Source of the DNA: Cupriavidus sp. IDO
GTDB taxonomy: Bacteria > Pseudomonadota > Gammaproteobacteria > Burkholderiales > Burkholderiaceae
NCBI RefSeq assembly: GCF_000812465.1
Contig: NZ_JWMA01000079.1
Coordinates: 1-64,000, forward strand
Reading direction: 5' to 3'
DNA length: 64,000 bases
Shown one piece after another: positions 55,753 through 64,000 of this stretch. Below the pieces are notes generated by a model. It did not search any database and had not been told where the DNA came from. It was given only the letters and a program-made list of their open reading frames with translations. The position numbers were made by a program, and so were the translations under genes. The first letter of the stretch is position 1. Each line of letters begins with the position of its first letter.

Positions 55753-56723
55753 ACGTCCTGCTCGCACTGGTGCTTGCAATTGCAGCCCTGCTGCTCGCGC
55801 TCGCCGCCCTCCTCTTCCTCTTCACCCGGCGCACGGCACGGCGTGTCGAAGCCGCGTTGCCGCCCGCGGGCCGCTTCGTCGACGTGCCCGGCGCACGCCT
55901 GCACGTAGTCGAGCGCGGCCAGGGCCCGACGCTGCTGTTGCTGCATGGCCTGTCCGGGCAGCTCGGCAACTTCAGCTACGGCATGATCGAGCCGCTGGCG
56001 CGGGACTTCCATGTGGTGGCGGTGGACCGACCGGGCGCGGGCTATTCCACGCGCTCGCCCGGCGCCGGCGCGGACCTGCCGGCGCAAGCCGACGTTCTGG
56101 CGGCGCTGATCGACAAGCTCGGGCTGGACCGGCCGCTGGTGGTGGGCCACTCGCTGGGCGGCGCGATCGCGCTGGCGCTGGCGATCGGCCACCCCGGCCG
56201 CGTCGGCGGACTGGCGCTGGTGGCACCGCTGACGCATCCGCCCGGCGGAATTCCATCGGTGTTCAAGGCGCTGACCATCGCGCGCCCCTGGGTGCGCCGG
56301 CTGGTGGCCTGGACGCTGGCCGTGCCGATGTCGATCGCCCGTAGCGAACAGGTGATGGAGATCGTCTTCGGCCCCGATCCCGTGCCCGCCGATTTCGCCA
56401 CCCGCGGCTACGGCCTGCTGGCGCTGCGTCCCGGCCATTTCATCGCCGCCTCGGAAGACCTGATTGCCGCGGGCCACAGCCTGCCGCCATTGCTGCCGCG
56501 CTATGACGCGCTGCGGCTGCCGGTCAGCATCCTTTTTGGCCGCGACGACCGCATCCTTGACCCGGCGCAGAACGGCGAGGCGCTGGCCGCCAGAGTGCCC
56601 GGCGCCACCCTGATCCTGGTGACGGGCGGGCATATGCTGCCGATCACCGCTGTCGACACGACTGTGGAATTCGTGCGCAAGTCAGCAGCACGCTTGCAGG
56701 AGGTCAGCCTCGTGCCTGCCTGA
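55749..56723 (+). CDS. Alpha/beta hydrolase with N-terminal membrane anchor
   Basis: The 324-residue protein begins with a hydrophobic segment of about 25 residues (VLLALVLAIAALLLALAALLF), then an alpha/beta-hydrolase domain. LLLHGLSGQLG is the oxyanion loop, the nucleophile serine is in VVGHSLGGAIA at about 135, the acid is in LFGRDDRILD and the histidine in VTGGHMLPIT. Its start overlaps the monooxygenase stop. It would cleave the ester formed by the monooxygenase; this is inferred from the pairing. Confidence 0.9.
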   Translation: MNVLLALVLAIAALLLALAALLFLFTRRTARRVEAALPPAGRFVDVPGARLHVVERGQGPTLLLLHGLSGQLGNFSYGMIEPLARDFHVVAVDRPGAGYSTRSPGAGADLPAQADVLAALIDKLGLDRPLVVGHSLGGAIALALAIGHPGRVGGLALVAPLTHPPGGIPSVFKALTIARPWVRRLVAWTLAVPMSIARSEQVMEIVFGPDPVPADFATRGYGLLALRPGHFIAASEDLIAAGHSLPPLLPRYDALRLPVSILFGRDDRILDPAQNGEALAARVPGATLILVTGGHMLPITAVDTTVEFVRKSAARLQEVSLVPA

Positions 56724-56878
56724 GCCCGGTCTGGGGCCGCGCCGCCGCGCATCGGCCTGCGCACCTCATGCGGGCCTTTGGTTGTTCGTCAGAGCATTTG
56801 GCAACATTCACACGTATGCAGACAGGAATTTCCGCACCCCGCGGCCCGGCCCCTGCAGGTCGAGGGGCGCCTCCACCC

Positions 56879-57265
56879 TTAGCGCGCCGTTCCCGGCTTG
56901 CAATCCTCCACCATGCCCGCTACGCGACCCGGGCTCATCAGCGGATGCCACTCCCCGGAACTGCGGATCTCGACATCCGTGCCGCGCGGGGCCTGGCGCA
57001 GGCTGATCAGGTGGAAATAGCGGGTGTCGGCGCTTTCGGCGCGGCCGACCCGCACGTCCACCTTGCCCGGTTCGGGATAGGCGACGATGCTGGCATCTTC
57101 CTTGAGCCTGCCCTTCAGGCAGAGCACCAGGTCACTGACGCTGGCGTCCGAATGGATGCGCCTGGGCTCCTGTGCCTGGATGTAGTCCGCGCTGGCGCCG
57201 CCGGCGCAGGCCGCGAGCAATGGCGCCGCCATGGCGGCGATCAGCAATATGCCTGTTCTGTGCAT
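56879..57265 (-). CDS. Small predicted lipoprotein
   Basis: The 128-residue product has a signal peptide with the lipobox L-A-A-C (cysteine at about residue 20). The mature part ADYIQAQEPRRIHSDASVSDLVLCLKGRLKEDASIV (seen in parts) has no domain I recognise. GGGAGAATGC precedes the ATG at 57265; the longer upstream frame was rejected because the lipobox fixes the start. It is divergent from the Coq4-like gene. Confidence 0.75.
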   Translation of the reverse strand: MHRTGILLIAAMAAPLLAACAGGASADYIQAQEPRRIHSDASVSDLVLCLKGRLKEDASIVAYPEPGKVDVRVGRAESADTRYFHLISLRQAPRGTDVEIRSSGEWHPLMSPGRVAGMVEDCKPGTAR

Positions 57266-57375
57266 GCATTCTCCCGTTGTGGATGCGTCCACGCTTGCGA
57301 TAAGCGAACGCGTTGTGAAAACCGTAATGCTCGCCATACCTCGACCCCCAGCAATCTGCCACAAGGAGCCAGCCA

Positions 57376-58101
57376 ATGACCACCACAATTGCCCCCGATC
57401 CCTACAAGCGTGATTTTTCTACGGCATTTGGCGCCATCCGCAAGCTGCTGGCGAACGGGCATGACACGACGCAGGTGTTTCTCATCATGCGTGCGCTGAA
57501 CGGCCCGTCCCTGCCGAAGAACTTCGCGCGCCTGCTGAGCACGCCCGAAGGCCGGCGGCTGGTCTATCTCCGCACCGAGCTGGCGGAGCGACTGTCCGAC
57601 CCGGCCTGCATCGTAAGCTTTGCCCCGGGCACGGTGGGCGCGGTCTATCGCGCCTTCCTGGAGAAGACAGGCTACAGCGCGGCGGAGCTGGCCAGGATCT
57701 CCAACCTCGACGGCGAGCCACTGGTCGAGGACGCCTACGCATGGCTGCGCCGGCGCACGCGTGACATCCACGATATCTGGCATGTGCTGACCGGCTACCG
57801 CGCCGACGAGAGCCTGGGCGAGGCGGCGCTGGTGGCCTTCAGCTACGCCCAGACCGGCGGCCTGGGCTGGGCCTTCATCGCGGTGTCGGCGGCCCTGAAG
57901 AGCTTGCGCGTCAGCGGCAGCCTCGCTTTCGCGCGCGCCGTGCTGGAAGGCTATCGCCTTGGCCGCCGGGCGCGGTGGCTGCTGGCCGAGGACTATGAAA
58001 CGCTGCTGCACGAACCGATTGACGCGGCGCGCGCACGGCTGGGCATCGCCGAGCCGACACGGTATCTCGCCTGTCATCCGGCCGAGGAATGGCACGCCTA
58101 G
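57376..58101 (+). CDS. Coq4-family protein
   Basis: The 241-residue protein has the Coq4 core motif H-D-x-x-H in RDIHDIWHVLTGYRADESLGE at about 133-153 (given in parts), with a glutamate thirteen residues after the second histidine. In eukaryotes Coq4 works in ubiquinone synthesis; many bacterial members lie outside ubi operons and their role is not settled. AAGGAGCCAGCCA precedes the ATG. No ubi gene is nearby. Confidence 0.85.
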   Translation: MTTTIAPDPYKRDFSTAFGAIRKLLANGHDTTQVFLIMRALNGPSLPKNFARLLSTPEGRRLVYLRTELAERLSDPACIVSFAPGTVGAVYRAFLEKTGYSAAELARISNLDGEPLVEDAYAWLRRRTRDIHDIWHVLTGYRADESLGEAALVAFSYAQTGGLGWAFIAVSAALKSLRVSGSLAFARAVLEGYRLGRRARWLLAEDYETLLHEPIDAARARLGIAEPTRYLACHPAEEWHA

Positions 58102-58371
58102 ATTTCGTGATTTTTCAATGGGTTATCGCGTCACACGCAAGACAGAATCCGCAGTTCAGGTATGTGAGATGGCGGGTACTGAGATTTTGCCGTCAAATTC
58201 ACCGCCACCGGAAGCTGGCCTCCGGCATCAGGACTCGATAATATCCGAGAGATATATTGACCCAGGTGCTGATTGATTGCCGTTTTACGAACGATGCCGA
58301 TAGTTTCCGAGGGGCACCTTATTGGCAAATCATGAGCATGACCACGGCCTTCCCTTGCCCCGACGCCACAG
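58102..58371. other. AT-richer 270-bp gap before the amidase operon
   Basis: The stretch is less GC-rich than its surroundings. TTGCCG near 58279 and GATAGT about 16 bp further form a weak sigma-70-like promoter for the amidase gene. No RNA gene or repeat is evident. Confidence 0.3.
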
Positions 58372-59727
58372 ATGCTCCCTGACCTGAACACCCTGCACAC
58401 CCGTCTGCGCGAAGGCGCGACCAGCCGCGCCGACATCATCGATGCCGCGGCCTCGGCAGCCGCCGCGCCTGCCGCACAGGCAGTCTTCCTGCACACCACA
58501 TTCGACGCGGCAGCGCAGGTCGCCCGTGCGGCCGATGCCGCAAGCCTTGCCGGAAAGACCCTGCATCCGCTGGCCGGCCTGCCGGTCTCCGTCAAGGACC
58601 TCTATGACGTAGCCGGCGAGGTCACCCGTGCCGCTTCCGCCGTCCGGCACGACGCAGCGCCAGCCGCTGCGGACGCCGCCGTGGTACGCCGCCTGCGCGA
58701 TGCCGGTGCGGCCCTGGTCGGACGCACCAACATGACGGAGTTCGCGTTCTCGGGTGTTGGCATCAATCCCCATTTCGGTACGCCGGTGAACCCCGCTAGT
58801 ACCGACGGCGTCGCCCGGATTCCCGGCGGCTCGTCGTCCGGCGCGGCGGTTTCGGTGGCGCTGGGCCTGGCCGTTGCCGCGCTCGGCAGCGACACCGGCG
58901 GCTCGATCCGCATCCCGGCAGCGCTGTGCGGCATCACCGGATTCAAGCCCACTGCCCGTCGCGTTCCGCTGACCGGTGCGTTTCCGCTGTCCTACACGCT
59001 TGACACCGCCTGCGCCATGGCGCGCACCGTCAGCGACTGCGTCGTGGTCGACAGCGTGATTGCCGATGACGCCGTGGTGCCGCGCGTCACCGCTGCGGCC
59101 GCGATCCGGCTGGCAATCCCCCGCCAGTATCTGCTGGACGACCTGGATCCCGTCGTTGCCCGCGCCTTCGACCGCGCCCTGGGCCGGCTCTCGGCCGCGG
59201 GCGTGCACGTGGAGCATATCGACCTGCCGGAACTGGCCGAACTGCCTGGCCTGAATGCCGGCGGCGGCTTTTCGGCCGCCGAGGCATTCTCCATCCATCG
59301 GCAGGTCATCGCCACCCGCCGAGAGCTGTATGACCCGCGTGTGGCCTCCCGCATCGACCGCGGCGCCGCCATGAGCGCAGCCGACTATGTCGACCTGGCC
59401 CGTGCGCGCATCGACTGGATCGCACGCGTCGAAGCTCGCCTGGCACGCTTTGACGCCGTGGTATGTCCCACGGTACCGATGGTGGCGCCCGCCATCGAGC
59501 CGCTGCGCACCGATGATGCGCAATTCTTCCGCACCAATGCGCTGCTGCTGCGCAATACGTCGGCCTTCAATTTCCTCGACGGCTGCTCGATTTCCCTGCC
59601 CTGCCATGCGCCCGACGAGCTGCCGGTCGGGCTGATGCTGTCGCACGGCCCGATGCGCGACGCCCAGCTGCTGGGCACGGCCCTTGCGTTGGAAAGCATC
59701 GTGCAACCCTCACAGCGCGACGACTGA
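58372..59727 (+). CDS. Amidase, amidase-signature family
   Basis: The 451-residue hydrolase has the Ser-cisSer-Lys triad of the family. The lysine is K75 in PVSVKDLYD, the cis-serine is in PGGSSSGAAV at about 154-156, and the nucleophile is S178 in GSDTGGSIR. Length and motifs match amidases, not the GatA subunit, as no GatB or GatC is nearby. It heads the operon with the TRAP transporter and a DadA-like enzyme, so it probably releases an amino acid or acid from an imported amide; this is inference. Confidence 0.9.
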   Translation: MLPDLNTLHTRLREGATSRADIIDAAASAAAAPAAQAVFLHTTFDAAAQVARAADAASLAGKTLHPLAGLPVSVKDLYDVAGEVTRAASAVRHDAAPAAADAAVVRRLRDAGAALVGRTNMTEFAFSGVGINPHFGTPVNPASTDGVARIPGGSSSGAAVSVALGLAVAALGSDTGGSIRIPAALCGITGFKPTARRVPLTGAFPLSYTLDTACAMARTVSDCVVVDSVIADDAVVPRVTAAAAIRLAIPRQYLLDDLDPVVARAFDRALGRLSAAGVHVEHIDLPELAELPGLNAGGGFSAAEAFSIHRQVIATRRELYDPRVASRIDRGAAMSAADYVDLARARIDWIARVEARLARFDAVVCPTVPMVAPAIEPLRTDDAQFFRTNALLLRNTSAFNFLDGCSISLPCHAPDELPVGLMLSHGPMRDAQLLGTALALESIVQPSQRDD

Positions 59728-59829
59728 GCCTGCCGCGCCAGTGATCTTGACCGGCGGCCTTGCTGCCGGCACCAGGTAGTACTCACGCAGTACAACAGCG
59801 CTTGCGCGCGCACACCAGGAGAGATCGAG

Positions 59830-60795
59830 ATGCGAGTCAAGGCAATCGTTGCGGCCGGCCTGACGCTGGCCGCCATGGCGGCACAGGCGGACACCAAGTG
59901 GGACCTGCCCACCGGCTACCCGGCCGGCAACATGCACACGGAAAACCTGCAGCAGATGGCCAATGACGTGGAGAAGGCCACGGGCGGCAAGCTCAGGATC
60001 GTGCTGCATCCCAATGGCTCGCTGCTCAAGGCCAACGAGATCAAGCGCGGCGTGCAGACCGGGCAGGTGCAGATGGGCGAGATCCTGATGTCGACGCTCG
60101 CCAACGAGAACCCGCTGTTCGGCGTGGACGCGGTGCCCTTCCTGGCCACCAGCTACAGCGATGCCTACAAGCTGTGGCAGGCTTCGCGCCCCGTCACCGA
60201 AAAGGTGCTCGACAAGCAGGGCATGAAGCTGCTCTACGCCGTTGCGTGGCCGCCGCAAGGCATCTATGCGAACAAGCCGCTCGCATCGGCCGCCGACATG
60301 AAGGGCCTGAAGTGGCGCGCCTATAACCCGGCAACCTCGCGCATCGCCGAGCTGGTGAGCGCGCAGCCCGTCACCATCCAGGCAGCCGATCTGGCACAGG
60401 CCCTGGCCACCGGCACGGTCAACTCCTTCATGTCATCCGGCGCCACCGGCGTGGACACCAAGGTCTGGGAGAGCGTGAAGTACTTCTATACGGTGGACGC
60501 CTGGTTGCCCAAGAACATGCTGGTGGTGAGCAAGAAGGCGTTTGCCGCGCTCGACAAGCCTACCCAGGACGCACTGCTCAAGGCCATCGCCGATGCGGAG
60601 AAGCGCGGCTGGCAGGTTTCTGAGCAGAAGACGAAGGAATACCTGGCTACCCTGTCGCGCAACGGCATGACGGTGCAGCCGCCCGCGCCGCAGCTGAAGA
60701 CCGACATGCAGAAGGTCGGGCAGACCATGGTGGAAGACTGGGCCCGTGGTGCGGGTGAAGACGGCAAGGCCATTCTCGACGCCTACCGCAAGTAA
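59830..60795 (+). CDS. TRAP transporter solute-binding protein, DctP family
   Basis: The 321-residue periplasmic protein has a signal peptide cleaved near AAQA-DTK (about residue 21). LQQMANDVEKATGGKLRIVLHPNGSLLK (in parts) and IKRGVQTGQVQMGEILMST are DctP signatures, and LKWRAYNPATSRIAELV carries the conserved arginine that binds a carboxylate. CAGGAGAGATCGAG precedes the ATG. The ligand is unknown; the neighbouring amidase and DadA-like gene suggest an amino-acid derivative. Confidence 0.93.
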   Translation: MRVKAIVAAGLTLAAMAAQADTKWDLPTGYPAGNMHTENLQQMANDVEKATGGKLRIVLHPNGSLLKANEIKRGVQTGQVQMGEILMSTLANENPLFGVDAVPFLATSYSDAYKLWQASRPVTEKVLDKQGMKLLYAVAWPPQGIYANKPLASAADMKGLKWRAYNPATSRIAELVSAQPVTIQAADLAQALATGTVNSFMSSGATGVDTKVWESVKYFYTVDAWLPKNMLVVSKKAFAALDKPTQDALLKAIADAEKRGWQVSEQKTKEYLATLSRNGMTVQPPAPQLKTDMQKVGQTMVEDWARGAGEDGKAILDAYRK

Positions 60796-60899
60796 GCCAG
60801 CCGAAACGCAGCCTGCCCTCCCGGGCAGGCGCAGCACGCGGACCATGCCCGGCCTCTTGCGTGCGCCCTTTCATGCAGTCCTGACTACCGCCGCCCATC

Positions 60900-61451
60900 A
60901 TGGATGCTCTCCCCTCCCGCAAGCGCTGGCTGGACCGGTTGCTTGACCTGTGCGCCGTGCTCGGCGCGCTCTGTATCCTTGGCGTCTGCATCATCATGAT
61001 CCTGATGTCGCTCTCGCGCGAGACCGCCATCACCTTCAAGGGCGGCGACGACATCGTGGCCTGGCTGTGCGCGGCATCGGCCTTCCTGATCCTTGGCCAG
61101 ACCTTCCAGCATGGCGGCATCGTGCGCGTGGAGATGCTGCTCGAAGCGGTGGGCCCGCGCCGCCGCCGGGCGCTGGAACTGCTGTCGCTGACCATCTGCC
61201 TGGTGTTCGCCGCCTATGCGGCCTGGGCGCTTGGCACCTTTGCCTGGCAGAGCTGGGACATCGGTGATGTCTCGCAAGGCCAGATCGTGATTCCGCTGTG
61301 GATGCCGCAAAGCTTTGCCGTGATCGGCTGCGTGGGCTTCCTGCTGGCGGTGGCTGACGAATGGCTGCGCGTGCTGCGCCGGCAGAAGCCGCGCTACCAG
61401 CTGGCGCAGGAAGCCAAGCTGGCCGCCGGCGACTTCGGGGAGACGGTCTGA
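60900..61451 (+). CDS. TRAP transporter small permease, DctQ type
   Basis: The 183-residue membrane protein has four hydrophobic segments. WLDRLLDLCAVLGALCILGVCIIMILM spans the first, and FKGGDDIVAWLCAASAFLILGQTFQHGGIVRVEML the second, as in the DctQ family (seen in parts). Its stop overlaps the start of the large permease (ATGA), typical of TRAP operons. It partners the DctP and DctM proteins around it. Confidence 0.92.
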   Translation: MDALPSRKRWLDRLLDLCAVLGALCILGVCIIMILMSLSRETAITFKGGDDIVAWLCAASAFLILGQTFQHGGIVRVEMLLEAVGPRRRRALELLSLTICLVFAAYAAWALGTFAWQSWDIGDVSQGQIVIPLWMPQSFAVIGCVGFLLAVADEWLRVLRRQKPRYQLAQEAKLAAGDFGETV

Positions 61452-62761
61452 TGAGCACTGTCCTGGTCGCCCTGGTCCTGCTGCTGGTCATGATCGCCTT
61501 CCTGGCGATCGGCGCATGGATCCCCGTCGCCATTGCCGTGACCTCGTGGGTCGGGCTGGTGGTGTTTTCCGACCGCGAGGCGCTGGTCAACCTGGCCAAT
61601 TCGTGGTGGTCGTCGAGCGCTTCGTACACGCTTGCGTCGCTCCCGCTGTTTGTGTGGATGGGGGAAATCCTCTTCCGCACGAAACTGTCCGAGCAGATGT
61701 TCAACGGCCTGTCGCCCTGGCTCAACTGGTTGCCAGGCCGGCTGATGCACGTGAACATCCTCGGCTGCGGCATCTTCGGCTCGGTGTCGGGATCATCCGC
61801 GGCAACGTGCGCCACCATCGCCAAATCGGCCCTGCCCGAACTGACGCGGCGCGGCTACGACGAGCGGGTCACGCTGGGCTCGCTGTCGACGGCCGGCACG
61901 CTCGGCATCCTGATACCGCCGTCGATCACAATGGTGGTCTATGCGGTCTCGGCCGATGTGTCGATCATCCGGGTGTTCCTGGCCGGCTTCCTGCCGGGCC
62001 TGCTGCTGATGCTGCTGTTCTCCGGCTATATCGTGGTCTGGGCGCTGCTGAACCCGGACAAGACCCCGGCGGCGGAACAGTTCGGCTGGAAGGCGCGGCT
62101 GGCATCGATCCGCCAGCTGATGCCCTGCATCATCCTGATCGCCTTCATCACCTGGATCATGATCGCCGGCTACTCGACCGCGACCGAGGCGGCAGCGTAC
62201 GGCGTGGTGGCATCGCTGGCGCTGGCCTGGGCCGGCGGCTCGCTCACGCGGGCGGCATTCTGGGAAAGCCTGATGTCCGCCACGCGGCTGACGGCCATGA
62301 TCATGTTCGTGCTTGGGGCCACCTCGTTCCTGTCGGTGACGATGAGCTTTACCGGCATTCCGCGTGCGCTGGCGGAATGGGTAGCGGCCCTGCAGCTCTC
62401 GCCATGGGCACTGATCGCGGTGCTGACGGTGATCTATATCCTGCTCGGCACGGCGCTCGACGGCATCTCGATGATCGCGCTGACCACCGCCACCGTATTG
62501 CCCATGGTGCAGGCTGCCGGCTTCGATCTGGTATGGTTCGGCATCTTCATCGTGCTGCTGGTGGAGATTGCCGAGGTGACGCCGCCGGTGGGCTTCAACC
62601 TGTTCGTGCTGCAAAGCATGACCGGCAAGGACAGCAACTACATCGCCCGGGTATCGCTGCCGTTCTTCATGATGATGGTGGTGGCGATCGGCCTGATCAC
62701 CGTGTGGCCGGACCTGGTGACCTGGCTGCCCGATGTTGTCATGCAGAAGGAACTCAAGTAG
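61451..62761 (+). CDS. TRAP transporter large permease, DctM type
   Basis: The 436-residue permease has about 12 membrane segments. FGSVSGSSAATCATIAKSALPEL at about 113-135 and GTLGILIPPSI are the DctM signatures, and VEIAEVTPPVGFNLFVLQS near the C-terminus is the second conserved half. ATG at 61451 overlaps the small-permease stop; a longer in-frame reading from 61361 lies in that gene and was rejected. Confidence 0.94.
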   Translation: MSTVLVALVLLLVMIAFLAIGAWIPVAIAVTSWVGLVVFSDREALVNLANSWWSSSASYTLASLPLFVWMGEILFRTKLSEQMFNGLSPWLNWLPGRLMHVNILGCGIFGSVSGSSAATCATIAKSALPELTRRGYDERVTLGSLSTAGTLGILIPPSITMVVYAVSADVSIIRVFLAGFLPGLLLMLLFSGYIVVWALLNPDKTPAAEQFGWKARLASIRQLMPCIILIAFITWIMIAGYSTATEAAAYGVVASLALAWAGGSLTRAAFWESLMSATRLTAMIMFVLGATSFLSVTMSFTGIPRALAEWVAALQLSPWALIAVLTVIYILLGTALDGISMIALTTATVLPMVQAAGFDLVWFGIFIVLLVEIAEVTPPVGFNLFVLQSMTGKDSNYIARVSLPFFMMMVVAIGLITVWPDLVTWLPDVVMQKELK

Positions 62762-62836
62762 CCGCCGCAGGGAAGTGCGCGCCGATCCCGGCATGGCGCC
62801 GCCTTCCGGGATCGTCGGCAAGGAGCAGTCAGACAG

Positions 62837-64000
62837 ATGCATGTGATTGTCATCGGCGCCGGCGCAATCGGCGTCTGCTCCGCCTGGTACCTGCGGCAGG
62901 CCGGCTTCGAGGTGACGGTGCTGGAGCAGCGCGCCGCGCCCGCGCAGGAAGCCAGCTTCGGCAATGCCGGCGTCATCGCGCCGGGCTATGTCACGCCGTG
63001 GGCGGCGCCCGGCATGCCCGGCAAGGTGCTGCGCACCCTCTTCGCCCGCGAAGCGCCGGTCCTGTTCCGCCCCAGCCTCGACCCCGCCATGTGGCGCTGG
63101 ATCTCGCGCTGGCTGCGCGAATGCAACCTGGAGCGCTATCGCACCAACAAGCTGCGCATGCAGCGGCTCGCGTTCTACAGCCGTGATTGCCTGCACCGGC
63201 TGCGCAGCGAGCTGGAGATCGACTATGAACAGTCGCAGGGCTACCTGCAGCTGTTCCGCACCGCCCGCGACCTCGACATGGCGGCGCCCGCCATTTCCCT
63301 GCTGCGCGAAAACAATGTCCCGCACCGGCTGCTGACCCCCGACGCGTGCCGGCGCGTGGAACCCGGCCTGGCCGCGGACACCGCACTGGCGGGCGGCCTG
63401 CACCTGCCCGAAGACGAGTCCGGCAACTGCCCCATGTTTATCCGCAGGCTGCACCAGCATGCCGAAGCCGCGGGCGTGCGCTTCCGCTTCGACACCACAG
63501 TGAGGCGGCTGCGTACGGGCAAGAACGGCGCGCTGACCATCGAGCTTGCGCCCGAGACGAAGGGAGGCACGTCCGAGACGCTGACGGCGCGGCAAGTGCT
63601 GCTGGCATCCGGCGCCAACAGTGCCACCCTGCTGCGGCCCCTGGGCCTGCGAGTGCCCTTGTACCCGGTCAAGGGCTATTCCGTTACGACGATGGTGCGC
63701 GACGAATTGCAGGCGCCGTTGGGTGCGCTGATGGATGAGTCGTACAAGGTCGCCATCACACGCATGGGCAATCGCGTGCGCATCGCCGGCACCGCGGAGC
63801 TGGGGTCGCGCAGGCTCACGCTGCGGCCGGCCGCGCTGCACACGCTGATCAAGGTCGCACGCGACTGGTTTCCGGTTGCGGGCAATTACCAGGAAGCGAC
63901 GCTTTGGGCCGGAGCGCGACCGATGCTGCCGGATGGCCCGCCGCTGATTGGCGCCACCGCGGTCCCGGGCCTGTTCCTCAACCTTGGCCACGGCTCCACC
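62837..64000 (+). CDS. dadA: D-amino-acid dehydrogenase-like FAD oxidoreductase (3' end cut by window edge)
   Basis: The frame from ATG at 62837 stays open to the end, 388 residues. HVIVIGAGAIGVCSAWYL at 2-19 is the FAD Rossmann motif, QEASFGNAGVIAPGYVTPWAAPGMP follows (in parts), and PVKGYSVT and RMLPDGPP-like motifs match DadA and DAAO-type dehydrogenases. It would oxidise a D-amino acid to the 2-oxo acid, passing electrons to quinone. About 25-30 residues should be missing. It ends the amidase-TRAP operon. Confidence 0.85.
   Translation, partial: MHVIVIGAGAIGVCSAWYLRQAGFEVTVLEQRAAPAQEASFGNAGVIAPGYVTPWAAPGMPGKVLRTLFAREAPVLFRPSLDPAMWRWISRWLRECNLERYRTNKLRMQRLAFYSRDCLHRLRSELEIDYEQSQGYLQLFRTARDLDMAAPAISLLRENNVPHRLLTPDACRRVEPGLAADTALAGGLHLPEDESGNCPMFIRRLHQHAEAAGVRFRFDTTVRRLRTGKNGALTIELAPETKGGTSETLTARQVLLASGANSATLLRPLGLRVPLYPVKGYSVTTMVRDELQAPLGALMDESYKVAITRMGNRVRIAGTAELGSRRLTLRPAALHTLIKVARDWFPVAGNYQEATLWAGARPMLPDGPPLIGATAVPGLFLNLGHGST

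Noticed and set aside
58240-58262. Possible palindrome near GATAATATC / GATATAT before the amidase
   Set aside because: The arms do not match over more than a few bases, and AT-rich sequence gives such similarity by chance.

Overview
The window looks like a stretch of the main chromosome of a Cupriavidus/Ralstonia-type betaproteobacterium (Burkholderiaceae). The basis is very high GC, the core order pilZ-holB-tmk-mltG / ygfZ, the erythronate/threonate (den/otn/ltn) cluster, and a beta-oxidation operon in which a nicotinamidase gene sits between thiolase and fadB. From memory this last arrangement resembles the second beta-oxidation operon of C. necator H16; no search was run. I see no rRNA, tRNA, CRISPR, insertion sequence or prophage. 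The window is cut inside a PilZ-domain gene on the left and inside a D-amino-acid-dehydrogenase-like gene on the right.

Layout. 1-6.1 kb: housekeeping genes (pilZ, holB, tmk, mltG, ygfZ, a DUF4936 protein, a TANGO2/NRDE protein, a GNAT acetyltransferase). 6.3-13.3 kb: a FadR-type regulator followed by ltnD-otnK-otnC-MFS transporter-otnI-denD, a complete route from D-erythronate and L-threonate to dihydroxyacetone phosphate. 13.4-13.9 kb: an MNT nucleotidyltransferase antitoxin gene next to a deleted, frameshifted HEPN toxin remnant. 14-19.3 kb: thioesterase, Bug-type binding protein, HSL-type esterase, iron alcohol dehydrogenase, macro-domain protein and Asp/Glu-racemase-family protein. 19.4-32 kb: a long leftward catabolic block (epoxide-hydrolase-like enzyme, SDR, GST-like protein, class II aldolase-like protein, MDR reductase, thioesterase, SDR, acyl-CoA dehydrogenase, thiolase, nicotinamidase, FadB). 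32.4-41 kb: an amino-acid permease, a Liv-type ABC transporter (livKHMGF order) and an acyl-CoA ligase. 41.4-50 kb: selO, msrB, yciB, bolA, a parvulin isomerase, a small hypothetical gene and purL. 50-57.3 kb: a MarR-like regulator, a berberine-bridge-type flavoprotein with a divergent LysR regulator, a TetR regulator divergent from a Baeyer-Villiger-type monooxygenase plus alpha/beta-hydrolase pair, and a small lipoprotein. 57.4-64 kb: a Coq4-like gene, then amidase, a three-part TRAP transporter and a DadA-like dehydrogenase.

How the genes fit together. The same TetR-type palindrome (GAACnnTCGTTC followed by ATTTT) occurs at three separated promoters: between esterase and alcohol dehydrogenase (16.7 kb), over the fadB promoter (32.18 kb) and upstream of the acyl-CoA ligase (41.03 kb). 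This suggests one repressor coordinating ester/alcohol oxidation, acyl-CoA activation and beta-oxidation. Its regulator gene is not evident here. The TetR gene at 53.5 kb has a different palindrome of its own, next to the monooxygenase it probably controls. The most notable single loci are the broken HEPN/MNT module, the three-promoter operator set, the 21-bp TetR palindrome, a Walker-A lysine-to-arginine change in LivF, and several strong intergenic stem-loops.
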